From Pogona vitticeps (taxonomy: Eukaryota; Chordata; Lepidosauria; Squamata; Agamidae), in assembly GCF_051106095.1 (NCBI RefSeq), contig NC_135787.1, positions 172,259,001 to 172,323,000 on the forward strand: DNA of 64,000 bases, written 5' to 3'. The translations under genes were made by a program, and so were the position numbers. The notes under the pieces were generated by a model. It was not told where the DNA came from. It did no database searches and saw only the letters and a program-made list of their open reading frames with translations. Positions 1 through 10,764 of the stretch are shown here, piece by piece; positions within the stretch are counted from its first letter, which is position 1, and each line of letters starts with the position of its first letter.

Positions 1-239
1 AGCGCCTGCCCTGAGAATGCCGGCTGGCTGGCTGACGCTTCGGAGGAGCCGCGGGAGAGGTCTCCCCGCAGCCGCTCTGAATCGCCGGCCAGCCTGCAGG
101 CATTCTCCGGGCGGGCGCTTTGGAGTGGCCGCGGGGAGACCTCTCCCGCAGCTGCTCCGAAGCGCCTGCCCCGAGAATGCCGGCCGGCTGGCCGGCGCTT
201 CGGAGGGGCTGCGGGGAGACCTCTCCCGCGGCTCCTCCG
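1..239. repeat. GC-rich inverted and direct repeats, start of the hairpin block
   Basis: Repeats of gcgcttcggagg and ggggagacctctcccgc in both orientations make at least two hairpins. Composition is over 70 percent GC by eye. It continues into the tandem array and probably starts left of the window. Confidence 0.7.
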
Positions 240-1790
240 AAGCGTCAGCCAGCCCCAGCTGGTAGCCTGCCCGGGCCGCCTACCCGAGCCGTTCTCGGAC
301 GCCTGGACGTCCGAGAACGGCTGGGGTAGGTGGCCCGGGCAGGCTACCAGCAGCGGGGACAGAGGGGGGGGTATCGGGAAGGTTTCCAGGTGAAAGCCTG
401 GAAACCTTCCGGACACCCCCCCACCCTGCAGCCGCCGCTTGAAGCCTGCCCAGGCTGCCTACCCGAGCTGTTCTCGGACGCCTGGACGTCCGAGAACGGC
501 TGGGGTAGGTGGCCCGGGCAGGCTACCAGCAGCGGGGACAGAGGGGGGGGGTATCGGGAAGGTTTCCAGGTGAAAGCCTGGAAACCTTCCGGACACCCCC
601 CCACCCTGCAGCCGCCGCTTGAAGCCTGCCCAGGCTGCCTACCCGAGCTGTTCTCGGACGCCTGGACGTCCGAGAACGGCTGGGGTAGGTGGCCCGGGCA
701 GGCTACCAGCAGCGGGGACAGAGGGGGGGTATCGGGAAGGTTTCCAGGTGAAAGCCTGGAAACCTTCCGGACACCCCCCCACCCTGCAGCCGCCGCTTGA
801 AGCCTGCCCAGGCTGCCTACCCGAGCTGTTCTCGGACGCCTGGACGTCCGAGAACGGCTGGGGTAGGTGGCCCGGGCAGGCTACCAGCAGCGGGGACAGA
901 GGGGGGGGTATCGGGAAGGTTTCCAGGTGAAAGCCTGGAAACCTTCCGGACACCCCCCCACCCTGCAGCCGCCGCTTGAAGCCTGCCCAGGCTGCCTACC
1001 CGAGCTGTTCTCGGACGCCTGGACGTCCGAGAACGGCTGGGGTAGGCGGCCCGGGCAGGCTACCAGCAGCGGGGACAGAGGGGGGGGTATCGGGAAGGTT
1101 TCCAGGTGAAAGCCTGGAAACCTTCCGGACACCCCCCCACCCTGCAGCCGCCGCTTGAAGCCTGCCCAGGCTGCCTACCCGAGCTGTTCTCGGACGCCTG
1201 GACGTCCGAGAACGGCTGGGGTAGGCGGCCCGGGCAGGCTACCAGCAGCGGGGACAGAGGGGGGGGGTATCGGGAAGGTTTCCAGGTGAAAGCCTGGAAA
1301 CCTTCCGGACACCCCCCCCACCCTGCAGCCGCCGCTTGAAGCCTGCCCAGGCTGCCTACCCGAGCTGTTCTCGGACGCCTGGACGTCCGAGAACGGCTGG
1401 GGTAGGCGGCCCGGGCAGGCTACCAGCAGCGGGGACAGAGGGGGGGGGGTATCGGGAAGGTTTCCAGGTGAAAGCCTGGAAACCTTCCGGACACCCCCCC
1501 ACCCTGCAGCCGCCGCTTGAAGCCTGCCCAGGCTGCCTACCCGAGCTGTTCTCGGACGCCTGGACGTCCGAGAACGGCTGGGGTAGGTGGCCCGGGCAGG
1601 CTACCAGCAGCGGGGACAGAGGGGGGGGGTATCGGGAAGGTTTCCAGGTGAAAGCCTGGAAACCTTCCGGACACCCCCCCACCCTGCAGCCGCCGCTTGA
1701 AGCCTGCCCGGGCCGCCTACCCGAGCCGTTCTCGGACGCCTGGACGTCCGAGAATGGCTGGGGAAAGCAGCGCGGGGAGGCTTCAAGCGG
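240..1790. repeat. tandem array of ~180-bp double-hairpin units
   Basis: The marker gcctggacgtccgagaac recurs at 301, 480, 660, 838, 1017, 1196, 1377, 1558 and 1738, a period of 178-181. Each unit has hairpin A (arms of about 40 bases from agcctgcccaggctgcc to ttctcggacg, loop cctgg) and hairpin B (arms of about 25 bases ending in tttccagg, loop tgaaag). Length differences come mostly from runs of G or C. Units are nearly identical, so the array is young or homogenised. Open frames across it are by-products of a period divisible by three. Confidence 0.9.
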
Positions 1791-1868
1791 CGGCTGCAGG
1801 GTGGGGGGGGGGGTGTCCGCTCCCAGCGACCCCCCACGGCTTGGATCCAAGCTGTGGGGGCAGGCTGA

Positions 1869-1999
1869 GAGGGTGGTGGGATTGGGATGCCTTTCAGGCA
1901 TCCCGGGTTTGGATCCCACCCGCCGCCGGTTACCCTAACCGGCGGCGGGTGGGATCCAACCCCGGGATGCCTGAAAGGCATTCCAATCCCACCACCCTC
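1869..1999. repeat. 64-bp-arm palindrome
   Basis: Arms 1869-1932 and 1936-1999 are inverted copies with two mismatches and a three-base spacer (ccc). It lies directly after the 180-bp array and shares its high GC content. Confidence 0.9.
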
Positions 2000-2007
2000 C
2001 CCCCGCG

Positions 2008-2105
2008 GCTTGGATCCGAGCCACGGCGGCTACCCCAGCCATGGCCGGACTCTAGGGAGTCAAGCCATGGCTGAGTTAGCCGCCGTGGGTCAGATCCAAG
2101 CCACG
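2008..2105. repeat. second palindrome after the array
   Basis: An imperfect inverted repeat runs from cttggatccgagccacggc to gccgtgggtcagatccaag around a centre near 2056 (gactctagggagtc). It forms another ~45-base-arm hairpin. Confidence 0.75.
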
Positions 2106-2109
2106 GGGG

Positions 2110-2259
2110 GAGGGAAAAAACCGGATAATCCATTCCTATTGGAACGGATTAACCGGTTTCCAATGTATTCCTATGGGAAATGGTGCTTCACATAACGATG
2201 TTTTCACATAACGATGTTTTGTTTGGAACCAATTAACATCGTTATGTGAGGCACCACTG
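2110..2259. mobile_element. Tigger/pogo-like terminal segment closing the hairpin block
   Basis: The sequence ends in gaggcaccactg followed by TA (2260-2261), the same terminus as the intact short element at 4123-4350. It also contains cctatgggaaat-type sequence and cataacgatg repeats seen in related elements here. The GC-rich block at 1-2105 may be the interior of this element, but its other end is not in the window. Confidence 0.6.
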
Positions 2260-2261
2260 TA

Positions 2262-3179
2262 GTCTTAAGATCAGGGTGTAAAAATCCCAACCATACTGCA
2301 ATGATGCTCGAGACTGTAGTCTCAAGAGGATTGAAATCACCTCTCGCAAACATGTATCATCAATTTTTCAACTCTCATGAACACTTTTTCCGAATTGTCC
2401 ATGAAGGGGTTGAGTTCAGCCGGATGAAGTGGGGTTACTCCACAAACGCTTACAATATGTTTGATTGTTAGTGGTCCAATAAAAGCTACCTTCCACTCTT
2501 ACATTTGTGCAGGTTTGGGGACCACAAGGCCTTTTCCTTGTTCTTTTAGTAATAATTTGTCATAAGGTGAATGCATGCATTATCCTATCCTTTACAGTAA
2601 GCTCTGGAATAATTTGTAATTATTAACCATCAGCATAATTAACATATATAACATTGGCAACAATTTTTCTATATGTTAAAATATGTAGCCTTCTAAAACT
2701 GACTACCTCCACTAAATACCACAGTATTGCAGAGCATTCCAAAATGCTAATGTTCAGGCTTTGTTAAATTTCCAAGGTCAGAGTGTTACTGACCTAATAA
2801 TGCCTTTGCACACTATGTTTTGATCTAATTTGTCACAATGATGTTATCAGTAAATAGAAAGAACACAAGAAGACAGAAAGAGGGGGTCCTGGCTCCCTAA
2901 GGGCTCATCCATTCCCCCGAATGTACATAATCCTGCCTTGATGATGTCAGTATTTTCCCCACCATCCAAACGACACAAGGTTTCATTCAATACCAATAAT
3001 GAAAAAGAATGATAAAACCCTTGGCTTTCTATATTTTTTAAAAAAACAAATTCCACGACATTGTTGTTTTGTTTTGTACTGAGAGTGGAGTTTTAGAGGT
3101 AAGAGCTTCCCATGTCACAAGCTTTCAGTTTAGCAACAATCCACTAAAACAGCAACAATAGCAAAACCAAAACTCAGCA
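2262..3179. other. SLC41A2 intron, no feature seen
   Basis: AT-rich unique-looking intron sequence. No exon, RNA gene or named repeat could be supported. Confidence 0.5.
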
Positions 3180-3558
3180 GTGTATAAGACGCCCCACCCC
3201 CACTGTTCTAACCCCAAATTAAGAAATCTTAACTTAGCTTTAAGTATTCAGCCTCTGGGCTCAGAATGCATCCCTGTTGCATCTGAGCACTGCCTACATG
3301 CTCCACCTCCAATGAGGTCTGTTCTAATTGGTTTGTTCAGCATCAGCTGACGTCAGTTACCTAAGGCTCGTGACTGGAGGAAGCTAAATCTCCTGACTGT
3401 AGGAAGCTAAGCCCTGTGACTGAAGGAAGCCTGTTTGCAGAGGCAAGGTATGGGCCGTTTTGTTCTCTCCTCAGCTTACTTCCATGTATAAGACAACCCT
3501 CAATTTTTAATCTAAAGATTTTAGACAAAAATTGCATCCTATACATGGAAAAATATGG
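3180..3558. mobile_element. MITE of the CCATATTTTTCC family
   Basis: The right end (tacatggaaaaatatgg, followed by TA) matches the ends of the element at 25454-26106. On the left only the inner part gtataagacgcccc is recognisable, so that end is decayed. Confidence 0.5.
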
Positions 3559-4122
3559 TATATCTAGAAGCTTTGATCAGTATTTTTGTTGGAGATTTGT
3601 GAAACACAACTGATTTCTGAAGTGGAATGGCAGCAGAGTATGCCTCCATTGCAAAAGGGTCAGATCAGAAGCTTACATTAGCACAGCATTTTTTTAAATG
3701 GTCTTCTGTTGTCAACACAAGACTATTTAAAAAAATATGCATTCAAGCTTTTGAAATATTTTTTAATCATTTATTTAAAATACACTGATTTCTTAAAGAG
3801 AAGAGGCAGTTAGGAATAAGCGTGGACAGAATGCTTAGTAAGATATGTTTGTAAAATTAAAGAGGAAAAAAGGCAATTATTGTGATGCTGAAAAGCTAAG
3901 AGATTATTCCAATGTGAGCTTCAACTTCTTCAGAACTAAGAAAAATAATCCCTAAGAAAATAAAGTCTGAAAATATTCCAGTGAATTTAATGTAAAAATT
4001 CTATATAAAATAGAGAAAATATCAAACTTCTAGTATTTCTGTATCTAGCAGTCTACCAATTATGTGATTCCATTATTTTTCTGATCTATTATCTCATTCA
4101 CTCCAAGTATTACTAGAGAATA

Positions 4123-4350
4123 CAGTGGTGCCCCGTAAGACGAATATATTTTATTCCGCGAGAATTGCTGTCTTACAAAAAAAATTGAAATTTATTCATC
4201 TTGCGAGGCATCGGTCTCGGGGGGGAAAAAACGTCTTGCAAAGAATGGCCATAGAAGAAACCGTCTTGCTAAGCACCATAGCAATCACAAAAAACAATAG
4301 TCTTGCGGGTTATTCGTCCTGTGAGGCAATCGTCTTGCGAGGCACCACTG
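4123..4350. mobile_element. complete Tigger-like MITE, 228 bp
   Basis: It begins cagtggtgcccc, ends gaggcaccactg, and is flanked by TA on both sides (4121-4122 and 4351-4352). Inside are repeated cgtcttgc(g/a)aggc motifs. No coding capacity. It lies in the SLC41A2 intron, 250 bp from coding exon 8. Confidence 0.8.
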
Positions 4351-4599
4351 TAATGCTTTTCGTTTTTTTAAAAATCCAGAAACAGGCAAGGAAATATGGA
4401 GTAACCTTTGTTAAGGGCAATGTATCTGCCTATTGGTTAGCAGCTGATTCTAATAAAGTAGAGCCCTATGTAGCTTATGAAAACCTGAAAAGCTTGATTA
4501 AATCTGCATACCAATATTAGATAATAATTTGCATTTAAAGTTATAAAGATATTTACTGATTATAAGAAACAAAAACTACTGATCATATTTAACACATAC

Positions 4600-4731
4600 C
4601 TGTACCACAATATGTTCTGCACGGGTAGAGGCAGCCCTTGGCTTCTTCTGGTAATTCACCAGGAACATTGTGTAAATGCAAATATGTAGAAATCCTGCTT
4701 GCCTGAATTGCCACTAGATTGCCACCAATAC
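4600..4731 (-). CDS. SLC41A2: SLC41A2 coding exon 8 (last one in the window)
   Basis: The exon reads (G)IGGNLVAIQASRISTYLHLH, then NVPGELPEEAKGCLYPCR and TYCGT(G). It holds the second MgtE-like signature, GIGGNLVAIQASRIST. The acceptor is tatttag and the donor GTATGT. The C-terminal part (CLYPCRTYCGTG) differs from my memory of human (CYYPFRTFFGPG), with three cysteines in ten residues. The following exons lie beyond base 1. Confidence 0.95.
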
Positions 4732-6485
4732 CTAAATAATATAGTAGAAAATGTCACTGTTTATTAATAATTGGGCATAATGGCCAATACATTTATATCA
4801 GCAACTGCAAGCCTACCTATCATTTCACGCCTATCACACCGAGGGGGAAAAATTCCTCCATCCATAGTTCATCTTCTCATTTTCTGATTGCTAGTCAATG
4901 TGTTGCTACTACTGCTAATATAGTAGGACCCCTGTATCCACAAGATATTGATTCCAAGTCCCCTCCTGTGGATGCTGAAAACCGTAGGTAATAGCAAACA
5001 CTATATATAGCATGGTAAAAGAAAAAAAAATCCAGAAATATGTATTTTTGCCATATTTTACCAGAGGTGGTCATTAGAGAGAACCAGAGCCCATGCTATG
5101 TATTCTTCAACAAGAATGCACAGAATGGTTTCTCACTCCCACTAGTGGCCAGTTCTGGTAAATACATTGTGGAAATATGTATTCCTAGTTTTTTCTTTTA
5201 GTATTTTCAAACCATGAATACTGATACTGCAAATATGGGAGTCTTACTGTATACTGCATTTCTTTACTACCAACAATATGGTAGAGAGCTGGAAGAGTTG
5301 GACTTCATGGAAGGAAGATGAATGCAATGCCACCTGAGCCAACGAAAACTCTAATTAGGTTTATAAATCAGTAACTGCTCTAATAGATGCAAAACTAAGA
5401 TATCTCGAAATCAACCATGAAGCCTGCTCACTAGTTTTCAGCATTTTTCTCCCCCTCTCCCCCTCTCCCCAACCTGTCAAGGTATCATGGTACCTGTCTG
5501 ACATGGGATCAAGGTTCAAACAATGCCTTAAGCCAGCGCTAGGAAAGAGGAAACCCTCTAAATAGTTCTGGACTGTAAACATCCCATCAGTCCTAGCCGT
5601 CATTGCCAATGATCAGAGATTATAGAAGCTGTAGCCCAACAATGTGTGGAAGGCCAAACATTCTCCACCACTGCACTCTTTTAAAAAAACAAAACACTTG
5701 CTAACTGGAATTTGTACTTCCTTTGTAGCAATAGAAAAGCAAAATATCTTCCTCCAGTTTAACTTCCAGCTCAGCTGTCTTGTCCCACAGCAACCGTTTA
5801 TTCCAAAACGTAAGTGTTGCCACCCCACAACAATGCACTGCTACATCCAGCATCTCATGGCTAATGTGCGAGAGATGAGACAAGAATGCTTGTTTTGGCT
5901 TTTTTTCAGAATTGGTCCAGGCTTCCAGAAGCTGAATCTACGGTATATTGTATGGACCTTTAGGAGTTAGCCCTTTGACATTGATTTGCTGAGCCGATGG
6001 CATGGCTCAGATCACTCAGTCCCTCAGGATGGAAACAAAGCAGCTTGCAATCCAATTTCTGACGTGAAACAAGATTGTCAGTTTGGTTGAGATTAATCCT
6101 CATCCAACAACGATGCAACATTTTCGTTGCCCAGTTTTGTTTAGTTGCAGAATTCACACAGGACTAGATGTAGGCTTCTATAGCATTTCCAACTGGAGAG
6201 TTGTAAAAAAAATGTCCCCACATTTCAACCATTTTCTTCCTACAAGCTTTTAAAAAGTTACTGCTAATCTTCAGAACTTTAAAGTACTCCTGTGGCCAGG
6301 CAATACAAACTGCAGCAGCGGTTTTCACACTCATGGTGGACGAGGGTGAAAGCCTTGCAAAGTGGATGCATGAAGTCCTGAGAGACAAAGAAGTCGGGAA
6401 ATAGGAAGCCATGAACTATGGGAGCTGGAAATAGGAACCGCAACCAACAAAGCATGGAGAAGCATGGACCCGAGCAAAAGCTAAA
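4732..6485. other. SLC41A2 intron segment, no clear feature
   Basis: AT-rich intron. The stretch near 4920-5250 (tatccacaag and accatgaatactg) looks like decayed repeat, not classified. No exon seen. Confidence 0.4.
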
Positions 6486-6487
6486 GC

Positions 6488-6614
6488 AATGGTTCCCAAC
6501 CTTGGGCCTCCAGATGTTCTTGGACTACAACTCCCAGAAATTCTGGCCAGCACAGCTAGTATTGAAGGCTTCTAGGAGTTTTAGTCCAAAAACATCTGGG
6601 GACCCAAGGTTAGG
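6488..6614. mobile_element. hAT-like MITE fragment
   Basis: The ends ggttcccaaccttggg and cccaaggttaggaa are roughly inverted. No target duplication could be recognised. Typical of short hAT-derived repeats with ggttcccaacc termini. Confidence 0.4.
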
Positions 6615-6975
6615 AAGAAGGAGGAGGCTTTAAAAAAATAGCAGAAAGAGAAATGGGCCTTGGAGAGGATACTGAGAGAAGATAAGCTGAAGAAATCCCA
6701 CAGTGGTTAAGAAAAGGAGAAACAGTATTCTGTGGGAAAGGAAAGTAGAAATGCTAAAAGATACTGCTGGTAGTGGGTTGAAAAGAATGCACTTGAGAAA
6801 CATTGGGACCCAAGTAGAAAGCAGAATTGGGACAATTAAGGTAAACAGAAGCAGTAAAAGTGTGCATTATTAGCTTCAGATAGGCAGACAGGAAAAAGAG
6901 TCTAGACCAAGATTTGGGAACATTCCTTGTTTAGAATGGAATTTCCAGAATACCTCAGCCAGCATGGCCAATGAC

Positions 6976-7041
6976 TCTGATGATGATAATGATAATGATA
7001 ATGATAATGATAATGATTATTATTATTATTATTATTATTAT

Positions 7042-7127
<86 letters not shown>

Positions 7128-7171
7128 ATAAAAATAAAAATAAAAATAAAAATAAAAATAAAAATAATAAT
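6976..7171. repeat. four-part compound microsatellite
   Basis: Successive blocks of (GATAAT)n, (ATT)n, (AGT)n and (AAAAT)n without interruption. The open frames across it encode homopolymer runs and are not genes. Confidence 0.95.
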
Positions 7172-8170
7172 GAAATGTTTTCCAGACTTTGGTCTAGATC
7201 TGAACAGGGGAATTTCACCAGTTGTGTTTTTTACTGTGACCAGACATCCTTAAGATATGGTGAAAGAAACAATTATGACTGGTGGTGGCAGGAACAAAAT
7301 TGCTGCATGCTTGCAGAAACATAAGACCCTTAAAACCAGAAACAGGGTCTCACGAGTTTTTCATATTGCTGAATGGAAACAGTACCAAAGTACCAAAGGT
7401 ATGTTACTGGAGTAGTGGTTCTTTCTTCCCAGGACACTTTCCAAACAGAACAGCTTTTGCCAATTTTTTTCCCCTTATTGAAGAAAAGATCAAAGGATCT
7501 AACATCTTTTCCCCAATGCGGAGTCAAGCAGAAAGTGGGAAGGTAATTTTGATGAGAAAAATGGTCTAAGATTAAAAAGCTACATTTCTCCAGATCCCAC
7601 ACTACAACTCCAAGTGAATTTGCAAGCCACATGTTAATTTTAATTTAACAAGCTATCTATCAAGATAATAATGTATAGTTTCACTATTAATTCCAAGACA
7701 GAATTGGAAATCAGACTTCGCCACAAGTGTTTAACATTTTTCCTGATTTGTTTATTTATTCATTGGTCCTTTGATATCTTATTTTTAATTCTTAATTGAA
7801 TTCTACTGGAGGTTGTTCATGATTTAGTGTACCTTGGCTCAATGATCTCTGACACACTCTCTCTAGATGTCGAGCTGGATAAACACATTGGCAAAGCAGC
7901 TACAGTACCATGATCTCTAGACTCACAAAGAGAGTTAGGCTTAACAAGAAGCGGACAGCATATACCAAGATCCAGGTCTATAGAGCTTGTGTACTGAGTA
8001 CACTCTTGTACTGCAGTGAGTCCTGGACCCTTTGTGTACAGCAGGAGAGGAAGCTGAACACATTCCATATGCATTGTATCTGATGCTTTTTTGGTATCAC
8101 CTGGCAGGACAAAGTTCCAAATAGACTAGTCCTAGAACAAGCTGGAATTGTTAGCATGTGTACATTACTG

Positions 8171-8485
8171 CAGGTTAAACCGCAGAAGCCTCTGTGCTGC
8201 AAGGTCGGAAGACCAGCAGTCGTAAGATCGAATCCACACAACGGAGTGAGCTCCTGTTGCTCGTCCCAGCTCCTGCCAACCTAGCAGTTCGAAAGCATGC
8301 AAAATGCAAGTAGATAAATAGGTACCACCATGGTGGGAAGGTAACAGTGTTCCGTTTCTAGTCGCGCTGGCCACTGAAACTGTCTTATGGACAAACGCTG
8401 GCTCTACGCCTTAGAAATGGGAATGAGCAGAGCCCCCTAGAGTCGGATACGACTGGACAATTTGTCAAGGGGAACCTTTACCTTA
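8171..8485 (+). mobile_element. tRNA-derived SINE (Sauria type) with target duplication
   Basis: The 10-base duplication tacattactg flanks it at 8161-8170 and 8486-8495. The body has a tRNA-like B box (aagatcgaatccac) and the tail gagtcggatacgactgg, shared with BovB 3' ends, by which such SINEs are mobilised. It is inserted into the older LINE. Confidence 0.8.
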
Positions 8486-8628
8486 TACATTACTGAAACA
8501 GCGACATCTACGTTGGCTTGAGCATGTCATGAGAATGGCTCATGGTGAGATTCAAAAAGGTCTCCTGTATGGAGAATTAGTGCATGGAAATCACCCCAGA
8601 GGGAGACTACAGCTGCGATATAAGGATA

Positions 8629-9137
8629 CAGTGGGGTCTTGACTTAAGAACAGCCCGAGTTAAGAACATTTTGACTTAAGAACCGCTCTCATAGGAAAAT
8701 ATTGACTTGACTTAAGTACTTAGATTTGAGTTACAAACTGAAAAAAACCCACATGGGAGGCAGGGAAAGTGCAAAACGTGAACTTTCAGTTAACTGTTGG
8801 CCAGTGAAAAGGGTGCCTGTCTGCTTCCTCACTCCTCCCAGCGTTTAGAGAGTGGATTGGGAGACAGTCTTCGGACTGCCTGGTACTGCCTGGACTGTAT
8901 TTTCCCTGCCTTCCCTGAACCTTTCTTGAGCTAAGAAAAAAAGAAACAAAATATCCCCCTCTAGTGGTCGAAGGCGGAATAGCAGCTTCCCATTAGTTTC
9001 CATGGACGGAAAAGAGCAGATACGGATCAAATGGTTTTCAATGCATTCCTATGGGAAATGCAGATTTGACCTGAGAACTTTTTGACTTGAGAACCGCCTT
9101 CCAATACGGATTAAGTTCTGAAGTCAAGACCCCACTG
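8629..9137. mobile_element. CAGTGGGGTC MITE, copy 1 (509 bp)
   Basis: Terminal inverted repeats cagtggggtcttgactt and aagtcaagaccccactg are flanked by TA (8627-8628, 9138-9139). The TA duplication and CAG start point to Tc1/mariner (Tigger-like). No transposase. Inserted into the LINE at 7829-9450. Confidence 0.85.
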
Positions 9138-9922
9138 TATCTGCAAGTGTGATCTGAAGGCCTTAGGAATAGACCTCAACAGATGGGAAACTTTGACATC
9201 TGAGCGTTCAGCCTGGAGGCAGGCGATGCAGCATGGCCTCTCCCAATTTGAAGAGACACCTGTTCACCAGGCCGAGGCAAAGAGGCAGTCCTGGGAAGCA
9301 GCAAAATCAGGGAGCTGGACAGGGGACAGATTGGATTTGTCTTCAGTGTGGAAGGGATGGTCACTCTCGAATTGGCCTTCTCAGCCACACTAGATGCTGT
9401 TCGAAGAGCACTTTACCATGGTCTCTTGAGACTGAAGGATGTCTACAGTATAATTGAATTCTGATCAATGCTGTTAAAAGTATTTAGCATTATTCTGATC
9501 TTTAGTTGTGCAACTTCAACAGTTTGGATTGTTTTATTTCTTCATCTAATAGACAATTTGTTTCCTCTAAGGGCTTCTGTGCTAACATGCCTTTTGAATT
9601 ACCTAGGTTGTTCTACAAATTAATTACTTAACAGAGAACAGTATAAACCTATTAAAAGGGATATGTAGTCCACTAGTAAATGCAAAAGGTTGTCAATATA
9701 AAATTATCAGCGCAAATATTGACCAGGCTTGTGACTTCTGTCATATGTCTAGATGTAAAATGCTTGAACATTTATTACATGAAAAAATATAGCTAAACAT
9801 AGAACATGAATATTCATACCCATATTCGCACACACACCACACAACTATATTGAAAAGTCTTTGTCCTTTATCTTCTATTATTATTTACTCCCTAAAATAC
9901 AAACAGTAACACACCAGCACTA

Positions 9923-10160
9923 CAGTAGTACCTCAGTTTATGAATGCCCCGGTTAACGTAATTTTCAGTTTACGAACGGAAATCCATTGAAAATAATGCC
10001 TCGGTTTACAATTTATTTGTTTATTTATTTTGCAGCACGAAGGAAGTTTCCCCAGGATGCATTGTGTCTGGAGGTTTATAGTGCCACTCCCATTCCTATG
10101 ACAAACCGTGTTTTGGTTTACAATTTTTTGTATTATGTAACGTCCTAGAGAATGCATTAA
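9923..10160. mobile_element. Tigger-like MITE fragment
   Basis: The left end tacagtagtacctcagttta resembles the CAGTGGTGCC family and the interior has repeated cggttaacg/ggtttacaa motifs. The right terminus is not recognisable. Confidence 0.5.
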
Positions 10161-10212
10161 ATGTGAATTTCGTTGTATGGGTATACTGTGTATATACTTA
10201 CAATGACAATAA

Positions 10213-10288
<76 letters not shown>
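10213..10288. repeat. (ATT)n microsatellite
   Basis: About 25 uninterrupted ATT units following caatgacaataa, which is probably the tail of a retroposed element. A SINE-like segment (ggagttggaaggggtctg) follows at 10290. Confidence 0.95.
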
Positions 10289-10291
<3 letters not shown>

Positions 10292-10374
10292 GAGTTGGAA
10301 GGGGTCTGTAAGGCCTTCAAGGCCAGCCCCCTGCCCAGTGCTGGACCTTTGCTTAGTTACCATATATGACAATA

Positions 10375-10670
10375 CAGTGGTGCCTCACTTAACAACGTTA
10401 ATTTGTTCCAGCAAAATCTCTGTAGAGCGAAAACGTCATAAAGCGAAAATAAAAAACCCATTTAAATGCATTAAAACCCGGTTAATGCGTTCCAATGGGC
10501 TAAAAACTCACTGTCCAACGAAGATCCTCCATATGGCAGCCATTTTTGGTGCCTGTATAGCGAGGAATCCGTACCTAAGCACAGCGGGGAGCCATTTTGA
10601 GCACTCGGTGGCCATTTTGAAAACCCAATTATCAGCTGTTTTGATCATCGTAATGCAAAGAATAGGTTCC
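10375..10670. mobile_element. Tigger-like MITE, right end decayed
   Basis: It starts TA-cagtggtgcctcacttaac and contains cctccatatggcagccattttt and gcgaggaatccgtacc, both shared with the reverse-oriented element at 21814-22208. The right inverted repeat could not be found. Confidence 0.6.
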
Positions 10671-10764
10671 CGAAGCACTACCCATCTGCAATCCTATGAA
10701 CAGCAAACCAGCAGCTAGCGAATATATAGGACATATACAGTTCTAATAAACAGGATAGTTTATG

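Larger units (their letters stand above)
7829..9450 (+). mobile_element. RTE/jockey-like LINE 3' region, split by two insertions
   Basis: Conceptual pieces read VYLGSMISDTLSLDVELDKH, then RHLRWLEHVMRMAHGEIQKG and LLYGELVHGNHPRGR, and after the second insertion CDLKALGIDLNRWETLTSER. This is the C-terminal end of an endonuclease-reverse transcriptase; the clade is not certain. It is interrupted at 8171-8485 by a SINE and at 8629-9137 by a MITE, and carries several stops, so it is old and inactive. Confidence 0.7.

Noticed and set aside
330-1938. Open frames of 100-200 aa across the tandem array
   Set aside because: The period is a multiple of three and GC content is high, so all frames stay open. 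The sequences only repeat the unit.
1-2105. CRISPR-like array
   Set aside because: Tandem units are contiguous with no unique spacers, and the genome is a vertebrate one.
4125-4520. 131-aa open frame on plus strand
   Set aside because: It starts inside a TA-flanked MITE and runs on into intron; no family resemblance.
8171-8300. Possible tRNA gene
   Set aside because: Only a diverged tRNA-like head on a SINE body with target duplications; no intact cloverleaf seen. The same holds for the tRNA-like heads at 21605, 29222, 33685, 36655, 39993, 52080 and 58760.
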